A stretch of 64,000 nucleotides of DNA from Erinaceus europaeus. Taxonomy: Eukaryota; Chordata; Mammalia; Eulipotyphla; Erinaceidae. Under the pieces are notes generated by a model, which was not told the DNA's origin, searched no databases, and saw nothing but the letters and a program-made list of their open reading frames with translations. This document shows positions 55,294 to 64,000 of this stretch, in pieces (the stretch's first letter is position 1; the number at the start of each line of letters is the position of its first letter). The stretch lies in contig NC_080165.1 in the NCBI RefSeq assembly GCF_950295315.1, positions 3,543,734-3,607,733 on the forward strand, given 5' to 3'. The position numbers and the translations under genes are program-made.

Positions 55294-55716
55294 ATTTTTT
55301 TTCTTTTTCTTTTTTATTTAAGAAAGGATTAATTAACAAAACCATAGGGTAGGAGGTATACAACTCCACACAATTCCCACCACCCATTCTCCATATCCCA
55401 CCCCCTCCCCTGATAGCTTTCCCATTCTCTATCCCTCTGGGAGCATGGACCCAGGGTCATTGTGGGTTGCAGAAGGTGGAAGGTCTGGCTTCTGTAATTG
55501 CTTCCCCGCTGAACATGGGCGTTGACTGGTCAGTCCATAATCCCAGTCTGCCTCTCTCTTTCCCTAGTAGGGTGGGTCATTGGGGAAGCGGAGCTCCAGG
55601 ACACATTGGTGGGGTCTTCAGTCCAGGGAAGCCTGGCCGGCATCCTGATGACATCTGGCACCTGGTGGCTGAAAAGAGAGTTAACATACGAAGCCAAACA
55701 AATTGTTGAGCAATCG
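55294..55716 (-). mobile_element. L1 3'UTR copy, 5'-truncated
   Basis: Poly-T, AACAAAACCATAGGGTAGGA, TCCCTCTGGGAGCATGGACC, GGTCTGGCTTCTGTAATTGC and GAGTTAACATACGAAGCCAA. A 12-bp TSD GTAAGTGACCAT lies at 55282-55293 and 55717-55728, showing that the 3'UTR alone inserted as a 5'-truncated L1. Confidence 0.93.
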
Positions 55717-55728
55717 TAAGTGACCATC

Positions 55729-56204
55729 TTAAGCATTTAAGTGTGCGGTGAAGGCTGAGATAACTGCCTGACCCAGCTCCTCTGTGAGGAGAGCAATTAA
55801 CCGCCATCCCCAGCTGCCAGCTGTCTTAGGATACGTATCAACTGGAGAGAGAGGCATCATAGCTTCAGAGATCTCCCCTTCATGGTGGTTTGAAGCAAGG
55901 CTAAAGGCACTTGATCATGCTGGCCCAATACAAGCCAACTCTGAGGATTAATGCTGGCCCACACATTGTAGGGTTTACATCACAAGTCGGTCTGTCTCTC
56001 TTTACAGAAATACTGATCACCACTACACACATTGACTCTAAACTCAATCTTAGTGTTGGCTTCAGAGAAGAGGGAGGGTCACATCTGCCCGTGGTTGTGC
56101 AGATCTGAGTGTGCTCTCATCAGCACATGGAAATTAACGTACATTACAAGAGGATGTAATAATATCACCAATTTAATGGTAGTGAAAAGAAATTAAACTT
56201 TATG
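55729..56204. other. Unassigned non-coding stretch
   Basis: Nothing is recognised. Confidence 0.45.
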
Positions 56205-56224
56205 TTTTTTTTTAAATTTTTATT

Positions 56225-56875
56225 AGGGAGCTGCTCTTTTCCCTGATCCAGCTTTCTAGCCCTTTTTCCAGCTGTGACATCATCTCCTCCAGACAGTAAC
56301 TTGGGTCAACCTGCATATCAGATTTCAGGCTCAGGAAAAAAAAAAAAAACTACTTTAGTCTCGGACCCTTTGGAATATAACTAAAATAGGCCTACTAGCT
56401 ATCTACAAAATGGAGAACCACAAATCTTCATCTGCACTATTCCAGACTTTAGGTTCCTGATTAGGCAACAATTTGTTTGGCTTTATATGTTATGTCTTCT
56501 TTCAGCCACCAGGTTCCAGATGCTACCATGATGCCAACTTGACTTCCCTGGGAAGATGACCCCACCAATGTGTCCTGGAGCCCCACCTCCCCAGAGCCCT
56601 GCCCCACTAGGGAAAGAGAGAGGCAGGCTGGGGGTATGAATCCACCTATTGGATTATGGATCCACCCTTGTTCAGTGGGGAAGCAATTACAGAAGCCAGA
56701 CCTTCTGCATCCCACAATGACGCTGGGTCCATGCTCCCAGAGGGATAAAGAATAGGAAAGCTGTCAGGGGAGGGGATGGCATATGGAGCTCTGGTGGTGA
56801 GAACTGTGTGGAGTTGTACCCCTCTTATCCTGTGGTTTTTGTCAGTGTTTCCTTTTTATGAATATTTTTTTTAAT
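56225..56875 (+). mobile_element. L1 3'UTR copy, 5'-truncated
   Basis: GGGAGCTGCTCTTTTCCCTG, CAGCCACCAGGTTCCAGATG, CCTGCCCCACTAGGGAAAGA, CCCAGAGGGATAAAGAATAG and the GTGGAGTTGTACCCCTCTTA end. An A-run is inserted near 56338-56350 and ATTGGATTATGGATCCACC partly duplicates a nearby block. Confidence 0.92.
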
Positions 56876-57890
56876 GTCCTAAATTTATGACTCTTTTGCT
56901 TTCCTACTGAGGACACTATCTGTCTGATATTTCTGCACAGCTCAAGGCACCTTCTCCCAGTGTATTCACTCCTGAATTTTCTGAGGTTGGGTAACTTCCA
57001 CTATAGTTAAATCAATATATTATTCTCGCTGCTTTTTCTCTTTTTATTCATTTTATCTAAACCAAATTCTTATAGCACAAGTTATATGCTTATGCCATTA
57101 AAATTATAGTAAATAAACCTTTCATATGGAAGCTATTCTGAGAAGGAGCAATATACTGTGACTCTTCCACAGACAAAAGGAAGCCAACAAAGCAGAGGTA
57201 TTCATTCATAACAATATAAATACCATAGAAATATTTATTCACCACTATTAGCATGATTTATATGAATAAAGCTCATATAATTATTTGAGAATTCAAGTAT
57301 TGGGAAATATTGAGGGAGGTAAATGGGGCAGTATTTATAATTTAGTGATTTAAGAAGAGTCATGAATTATATGTTTTGGTACTAGTCAGCTCAAGCTATA
57401 AGAAAATGTCATAGATTGTGTTACTTAAACAACAGTTATTTATTAGCATGCTAAAGACTGGAAGGTCTAAAATCAATATGCAAGTTGATTCTGTAAGCTT
57501 CTAGAAGACTGCTCCTGTATGTTCACAGTAGAAACATAACTAAGCTTCTCCCATCCTCTTATAAAATTAATACTTTTATGAGAAGACTCGCCTGCCCTCC
57601 AGAACTTATCCATCCTTAATTATCTCTGAAAAATTTCATCTTCACATATTGATGCAGTAAGATTTGACGGCTTCACCATGCTTGAGAGAACATAGTTCAG
57701 TCGGTATCATTACTTACGAAGAAGCATTTTCAGATCACCAGGAGAAATGATTTCCACAGTGTGAAGGAATTCACAGAGTCCAGTGGGGACTGACATGAGA
57801 ATTCTACACTAAACATCATGAGATCTAGGAATTCTCATCAGAAGTCTGAATACCATTGTGATTAGTCAAGAAACTTGGATTGATCTTCTT
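56876..57890. other. Unassigned stretch, about 1 kb
   Basis: AT-rich sequence. No repeat or exon is recognised. Confidence 0.45.
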
Positions 57891-58169
57891 CTTTTTTTTT
57901 TTTTTTAGAAACCAGGATTTATTTATTTTTTATTGTTGTAGTTATTATTTTTTATGTCATTGTTGTTGGATAGGACAGAGAGAAATGGAGAGAGGAGGGG
58001 AAGACAGAGAGGGAGAGAGAAAGACAGACACCTGCAGACCTGCTTCACCACCTGCAAAGCCACTCCCCTGCAAGTGGGGAGCCGGGGGCTCGAACCAGGG
58101 ATCCTTCTGCCTGTCCTTGCGCTTTGTGCCACTTGCGCTTAACCCACTGCGCTACCAGCCGACTCCTGT
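57891..58169 (-). mobile_element. SINE, family A, full length
   Basis: Minus-strand copy with poly-T at the low end and head complement GCGCTACCAGCCGACTCC. A perfect 14-bp TSD GGATTGATCTTCTT lies at 57877-57890 and 58170-58183. Confidence 0.96.
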
Positions 58170-58239
58170 GGATTGATCTTCTTTGGAAATAATGTGACAC
58201 TTCAAAAAGATCATTCTACAATTCTGTGGAGTACTTTTT

Positions 58240-58442
58240 AAAATTATTTTTATTTATTTGATAGAGAAAGCCAGATATTGAGAGGGAGTGGGGGATAGAA
58301 TGGAAGAGAGATAGAGAGACACCTGCAGCCCTGCTTCACCACTTGTGAAGCTTCCCTCCTCAAAGGGGTGACTGGGGGCTTGAACCCAGGTCATTGAGCA
58401 TTATAACATGTGCACTCAATCAGGTGCACCACCACCTGGCCC
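58240..58442 (-). mobile_element. SINE, family B
   Basis: TTTTATTTATTTGATAGAGA, GGGACACCTGCAGCCCTGCT-type body, CTTGAACCCAGGTCATTGAG and head complement AATCAGGTGCACCACCACCT. Confidence 0.9.
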
Positions 58443-58630
58443 CTAAACTGAACTTTTAAAGCAACTAGGAGGATGACATTTAGAGAAATGAGCCCACTGG
58501 AGAAAGAGCTGGATGCAGGGCGGTTGTCTGGGGAAGTGTGTGTGTGAAGGCTTCTAACACGAATCATCTTATCGGCTTGACTACACTCATTCCTGTACAT
58601 TCTTCTTCCTGGAGAGTTAAAGCTCCTTAT

Positions 58631-58645
58631 CCCCCCCCCCCCCCC
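58631..58645. repeat. C homopolymer
   Basis: A run of 15 C. Its length is likely polymorphic or subject to sequencing error. Confidence 0.95.
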
Positions 58646-60740
58646 GCAAATGATGTTATTGGGGAGATAATGACTGAGAGGACAGTGTTTGATACATGAC
58701 TACAGAATTTCCTCTCCCTGTGGTAGACGTCCTCACTTTCACCTCCAGAATCTGTGGGATTAGAAACTGTATGTTTACATTTGCTTGTTTCTTTTAAAGA
58801 GATTTGTCAGGAACCACAAGTGGTGTTGTCAGAATTAATGGGTAATTGGCTAAAGAAACAAAACAAGAGAAGAAAAATGTCAGGTAGGGGGTGAGAGACA
58901 GGACTTACTGGCTGAACCAGGTGATGGTGTGAGAGTGCCGGTTAATTATTAGCCTGTTAAAGTTAAAGATAAAGACTGTTGACTCAAATTCGTAACTGAG
59001 AGAAGAAATACATACAACCTGGATAACAGTTTGCTTTACAAGGCTGAGAAAGGACACTTGCTTGCAATGTGGCTATTTATCACTGTAGGTTGATAGGTTT
59101 TCTTTACAGACTTTGTCCAATCAGTTGTAGACATTGCTATAGGATTTGCTGTGTCATACCCTTCACCATACTTGTTAAATAACAGATATATTCTAAATGG
59201 ACACTTTGTCTGATTTTCATGAATGTCAGCTAACCCTTTCTCGTCCCTGCGCCACCTCTCTGCTTATTCAACATTCATCACCGGCCTTTAAAAATCTTAC
59301 AGATGACACAAAGCCCCTTAGAGTGGAGGGAAGGATCTGTGCGTAGGAGACACTCAAGTTAGCTAGTGAAGGAACAAACACACTAGATGCGTTTTGTGGC
59401 ATGTCTGTTCTAATTCTAAAAGCAGCAATGATTCCCTAGGTAGTTGGAGAACTAATGATTGAGGCTGCAAAAACAGTTGTGACTAATTGTGTTTATCCTC
59501 TTTGGTTTAGGTAATTGAAAAGCAAGGTGGAATCTCCCTCCAGATACTGCTGATGTTTTATTACACTTATCAGATCATAACAGTGTTATGTCATCCTCAA
59601 TGTTCCAAAAGAATGATATTGTTTTTGAAACTGTCAGAACATATTTCTTGGTTGTTAACATAATCAGGTAAGCAATATGACAGAGTCCTCAATGTTCCCT
59701 GCTTGTTACACGAGTAGGTGGCTTTCTGGTTTCTGTTTGGGAAAAGTGAATCAAGTTCATGTTGCACTCTGTCCATGAATGGTAAGGAACCCATTGCCAC
59801 TGCAAGTTAAATACTAGAGGTTCATGTTGTGAAATATCTCAGGGACTTCATTTCATCATTAGGGTTACACATTCTCAAAACTTTGACATAGGTTCTTTGT
59901 TGTGTTTTTTTTTTCCTCCTCTCAAGATAAAATAAATAATATAAATGCGTTTTTAAAATTTCAAAGTATGGTCATTATTCATGCTTTGTTCTTTAAATCA
60001 ACAAGGTTTAAACAAAACTTCTGCCTGTTGGGTAAACTGGTTTGGACTTTTGACTTAATGGACCGATGAATTTGAAGATTACGAGTTAATTAGTTTGCTG
60101 CCACATTTTCTTCATCGCTTGGCTGTGTTTGAGCTGCTTATCTCAATAACTGACTAGCCTGGTTTCAGGTAGAGTGCAGCTCTCTGTGATGGACTTTACA
60201 AGAATGTATTTGCCTGCTGATAAAGGGTTTGCTCAGTAGAAGGGGCCATAAAGAATTGATCTTATTTTTGATGTGTATCAGTCAACAAAATATGATTTTT
60301 TTATTGCATTCCATGCAATTAGGTACCCTCTTCGGAGAAGCACAATACCCAAAGAGAAAGTAGAACTGTTGCCTGACTGGTGAGAGTGGTCCATCCACAC
60401 ACGCCTAGCACAGCCCAATTTGTTAGACGCTAAGATGCAGGGGCAGAAGAAAGTTTGAGTCTCATCTCATGGGACAACTGCTTCCCACTGCAGAGAGGTC
60501 ATGCTGATGAAGGGGGGAGCATGGGAAGAGGCCCCCCCTTTCTTTTCCGGCTAACTGTAAACAGAGGGATAGGGGTGATGACATTTTCAGCCACCAGTCC
60601 AAATACTTCTCCTAGACACATAATTACACCCTGGCCAAATTATTAGCCATTTCTTGATCAAATTCTGACTTTTTTTTTGCTTCTTTCTGTTTCTTCTGAC
60701 TAAATGGCTATTATTGTTTTCATGTACAAAAAGTATTCGT
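58646..60740. other. Repeat-poor stretch of 2.1 kb
   Basis: No SINE, L1 or LTR sequence is recognised in this stretch, one of the longest without repeats here. AT-rich words such as GAGTTAATTAGTTTGCTG near 60082 resemble homeodomain-type sites. No exon is recognised. It is a candidate conserved non-coding region only by repeat depletion. Confidence 0.35.
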
Positions 60741-60755
60741 TAAAACTTCTCAATT

Positions 60756-61014
60756 GGGGGTTGGGCGGCGCAGTGGGTTAAGCACACGAGGCGCAAAGCA
60801 GCACAAGGACCACCTTAAGGATCCCAGTTCGAGCCCCCAGCTCTCCATCTGCAGGGGAGTCGCTTCACAGGTGGTGAAGCAGGTCTGCAGGTGTCTGTCT
60901 TTCACTCACCCTCTTTATCTCCCCCTCCTGTCTCTAGTTCTCTCTATCCTATCCAATAATGACATCATCAACAACAATAATAATAACTACAACAATAAAA
61001 AATGTATAAAAAAA
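60756..61014 (+). mobile_element. SINE, family A, full length
   Basis: Head starts GGGGTTGGGCGGCGCAGTGG, B-box-like GTTCGAGCCCCC, tail ACAACAATAATAATAACTAC. TTCTCAATT direct repeats at 60747-60755 and 61015-61023. Confidence 0.93.
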
Positions 61015-61023
61015 TTCTCAATT

Positions 61024-61631
61024 ACATCTCTGCCCCTGATTGTAATGTAACTCTTTCTCATATGCCTAAGGATTCTTAGAATAGCTTAGCCTTCCATAGT
61101 CATGGAGTATTTCACATATAACCTTGTGTTGCCTGTCTAGGGATTCTAAAGCTTTATCTTCAAATTCCTTGAAACTCAGCAACATGGAGATACAGCTTAG
61201 TTACTCCTAAGAGGAGACCAGATTTAGTGACTTTTTTCTAATGTCTAGAAAAGGCAAAAGAAAACGAATGTCATGTGTTAGACTAGGCTAAAGAGATCTG
61301 TGGTTTCTTTTCAAGATTATATGTCTTTCTCTCTTTTGAATTTTCATTCTGTGCAAAGCAGACATTGTGAGAACACTCAGGGAGACTGTGGAGAGGCCAA
61401 CACAATGAAGAACTGAGATCTGCCAATATCCTTTGCAATACCTTCGAAAGGAACTCTCTTCAGAAGGCTTGAGATGAATCCAGCCAGCAGTCTGACACTT
61501 TACATGAGACTCTGGGGCAGAACTGTGCAGCTAAGCCTCCTGCATCCCTCACTCTCAGAAGTTGTGAGAGGAGCATTTGTATTTTTATGCTTCACAATAA
61601 AAAAAAAATGAAGATAAGAATGCCTCCTGTT
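61024..61631. other. Unassigned non-coding stretch
   Basis: Nothing is recognised. Confidence 0.45.
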
Positions 61632-61908
61632 GGGAGTCGGGTGGTAGTGCAGCGGTTTAAGTGCATGTTGTGCAAAGTGCAAGGACCATTGTAAGAATCT
61701 AGGTTTGAGCCCCCGGCTCCCCACTGGCAGGGGAGTCACTTCACAGGCGGTGAAGCAAGTCTGCAGGTGTCTGTCTTTCTCTCCCCTTCTCTGTCTTCCC
61801 CTCCTCGCTCCATTTCTCTCTGTCCTACCCAACAATGAACAACATCATCAACAACAATAATAACCACAACAAGGCTACAACAACAAGGGCAACAAAAGGG
61901 GTGAAAAA
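61632..61908 (+). mobile_element. SINE, family A, full length
   Basis: GGGAGTCGGGTGGTAGTGCA head, standard body, and a tail with an extra ACAAGGCTACAACAACAAGG variation. Confidence 0.93.
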
Positions 61909-62576
61909 ACGATTTCTTTTTTGTCTGCTCCCATACAAAATCTCCAGGAGACACTTTGCACCACAGGCTTGGTTGGTTCCTGATTCACAGAGGTGACCAC
62001 TTTTCCCCCTTTATTTCTGATCATCCCCCTCATCTGTCAGTTAGCAGACATTTTCTCTTCTTGACTGTGAACGCGTGTAAACACAGAATTTATAGAGGAG
62101 ATAACACTTACTTGGTTTAAGAAAATTCTCAGAAGAAAGCAGGATCAGCCAATTTATCATTATAATTCAGTCCTAACAACAGCTAGAAAAGGAGATCAGT
62201 ATCACCAAGGACTATTACAATCAGGTTAGCCCCTGAGTAAAAATTTGACTGTGATGGTGGTGAGGTTGTCCAAGTGAAAGAGAAAGAGGACTGATAGACA
62301 TCTCTATCATAGAAATCAAAGGAACATGTATTAAGCTTGCACTGGACATGGAAAATTTGAATTGAGGGAAATCAAAGATATAATACAGATATTATAAGGA
62401 AATTATAAATTATTATAAGGAAATTGTATGGGCTGAGAAAACATGGAGAATAAATATAACTTTTTTATTTCATTGATTAAACATTTCCATTTACAGAGAA
62501 AGTTTATGGAGGAACAAATAGGAAATATACAACTTTTCAGTATTCTTCAAGACAATTTCCACTTTAGAAAAATATA
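61909..62576. other. Unassigned non-coding stretch
   Basis: Nothing is recognised. Confidence 0.45.
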
Positions 62577-62580
62577 TTTA

Positions 62581-62738
62581 ATTTATTTTGCCTTTTATTG
62601 CCCTTTTTTATTGTTGTTGTAGTTATTATTGATGTCATCATTGTTAAATAGAACAGAGAGAAATGGAGAGAGGAGGGGACAACATCAATAATAACTACAA
62701 CAACAATAAAAAAAAGGGCAATAAAAGTGAAAATAAAT
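62581..62738. repeat. Inverted (snap-back) duplication of a SINE-A tail
   Basis: The left arm 62581-62635 is the reverse complement of the family A tail and the right arm 62682-62738 is the same tail in direct orientation. The arms are about 55 bp, differing by a 2-base A-run indel and two mismatches. The 46-base spacer holds SINE body sequence only in the left-arm orientation (GAACAGAGAGAAATGGAGAG). No head is present. Confidence 0.9.
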
Positions 62739-62809
62739 AAACATTTTAAAAATAATGAAAATTTTTAAAAAGTTATTAGGCATCTCTCCTTTGGTCATTT
62801 TACAATATG

Positions 62810-62892
62810 TAGATGTCTCTCTGTCTCTCTCCCTCTCTATATGCCCCTTTCTCTTGATTCCAGGTTGCCTCTATCAAATAAATAAAGATAAT
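62810..62892 (+). mobile_element. SINE, family B 3' end
   Basis: A pyrimidine body, TTGATTCCAGGTTGCCTCTA and the tail ATCAAATAAATAAAGATAAT. The head is missing. Confidence 0.7.
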
Positions 62893-62893
62893 A

Positions 62894-63135
62894 GGGAGTC
62901 GGGCGGTGGCGCAGCAGGTTAAGTGGGTTAAGCGCATGTGGCACAAGAATCAACATAAGGATCCTGGTTCGAGCCCCTAGCTCCCCACCTGCAGGGGAGT
63001 CACTTCACAAGTGGTGAAGCAGGTCTGCAGGTGTCTGTGTTTCTCTCTTCCTCTCTGTCTTCCCCTCCTCTCTCCATTTCTCTCTGTCCTATCCAACAAC
63101 GACATCAATAACAATAATAACTACAACAATAAAAT
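62894..63135 (+). mobile_element. SINE, family A, with a small head duplication
   Basis: The head GGGAGTCGGGCGGTGGCGCA is followed by a duplicated GGTTAAGTGGGTTAAG, an extra 8-9 bases compared with other copies, then a regular body and tail. Confidence 0.94.
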
Positions 63136-63665
63136 AATTAATTTTCCTTGTCCATTTAGATAAAAAGATAACTATTGTTTAAAGGGAGGGATAAACACTA
63201 AGTGGAAATATAAGTATGACACTGAAAGGGCAAGTAAAAAGATTATTGGGCAGAGGTAGTAGACAAGGAAAGGGAAAAATACAACAGGTATGGCTTGGAA
63301 GGGAAAATAAAAAAGAAGGAAAGGCTTTGGACAATTAGTGTGAGAGGATTAAAGAAGAATGATAATTGCAGGTTAATGAGTAATGGTCTCTCGAAATGTA
63401 ACCCGAGGGCCTCTGAGGTCTTTGAGGAATTTCCTAGAATATCACATAATCCTCTGTTTATCCGTGCCTGTCTGAGGTCATATTTTCTTTGTATTTTTTC
63501 AACCAACAATATACTGATATTACAGAAGTCAAACAGAGAAGTAGCTAAAATTATCCACTTATCTTCTGTTAACCTGAGCTCTGAGGAGATTTACAAAAAT
63601 GCAAATAAATTTACTTTTCTAAAGTCCTCTTAAAATTATTTATGTCGTAGCATGTTATATTATAT
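63136..63665. other. Unassigned non-coding stretch
   Basis: A 112-codon plus-strand frame (63295-63633) has no recognised domain. No repeat is recognised. Confidence 0.4.
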
Positions 63666-63667
63666 CA

Positions 63668-63840
63668 TTAGAACAGAGAGAGATTGAGATGGGAGTAGGA
63701 GATAGAGAAAGAGAGATACCTGAAGCATAGCTTCACCACTCATGAAGCTTCCCTCCTTGGAGATGGGGGCCTACAGCTTGAACCCGGGTCCTTGTACATG
63801 ATAATGTGTGCAGTTTACAAGGTGCACCATTCCCAGCCCT
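63668..63840 (-). mobile_element. SINE, family B
   Basis: A GAACAGAGAGAGATTGAGAT body, CATGAAGCTTCCCTCCTTGG, CTTGAACCCGGGTCCTTG and head complement ACAAGGTGCACCATTCCCAG. Confidence 0.85.
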
Positions 63841-64000
63841 GAAACCATCACTGCACTATATATATATCATATAATTTATCTTATGTAACCTGATATTATT
63901 TCAAAAATAAAATATTGTAATTTCCCCATATGTTTTCTAATAAGAAGAACATCAATAGATATAACAAAAACAGAAAGATATATATCTACAGCTATGAACA

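Overview
This window looks like ordinary mammalian nuclear DNA with no complete host gene visible. The host is most likely a hedgehog of the Erinaceus type: I recognise the dominant tRNA-derived SINE (head reading GGGAGTCGGGC, A/B-box-like blocks, C/T-rich body, AACAACAATAATAACTACAAC-type tail) from memory as the abundant erinaceid SINE. This is recognition, not a database match. There is no bacterial-style gene organisation, no convincing host exon, no functional tRNA gene and no CRISPR. Nearly every ORF is a reading of a repeat or a chance frame. One 200-base N gap sits at 18754-18953.

Layout. Most recognisable sequence is interspersed repeats, often nested. (1) Hedgehog-type SINEs: family A (long, CAA-rich tail), family B (shorter, older), and tRNA-like families C, E and F. 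Many carry clear 9-16 bp target-site duplications (TSDs). (2) LINE-1: a large minus-strand element at about 44.9-51.3 kb with ORF1, ORF2 and 3'UTR, itself interrupted by an LTR and by a second L1 3'UTR; older L1 fragments at 2.0, 22.2, 25.7, 31.9 and 33.6 kb; and many 5'-truncated L1 3'UTR copies. (3) Five solo LTRs (0.9, 8.3, 23.5, 28.0 and 45.7 kb), all flanked by 6-bp TSDs (one with a mismatch), each with a TATA-like box and/or polyadenylation signal and none with internal viral genes. (4) Two RTE-clade LINE derivatives (3.78 and 28.29 kb) sharing the end of an RTE ORF followed by an AAG microsatellite tail.

Most interesting point. The RTE derivative at 3781-3974 is bounded by an 11-bp TSD, and its first 70 bases fold as an HDV-like self-cleaving ribozyme: 7-bp P1, 6-bp P2, 3-bp P3 with a TTCTCGT loop resembling the HDV L3, a short P4, and a C-T-G-A catalytic junction. 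The predicted cleavage site coincides exactly with the TSD boundary. The second RTE copy sits in a solo LTR whose paralogue at 45.7 kb preserves the empty site, so the RTE moved after that LTR family had spread.

Other notable structures: a homogeneous 5 x 60-bp minisatellite (21.76 kb), a snap-back inverted SINE tail (62.58 kb), a U4 snRNA-like 5' end fused to a SINE fragment (14.09 kb), and an L1-3'UTR/SINE-tail chimera (11.85 kb). Repeat-poor stretches (for example 15.4-17.1, 36.2-38.2, 51.6-53.5 and 58.65-60.74 kb) hold nothing I can name. Element boundaries without a stated TSD are good to about 10-20 bases.
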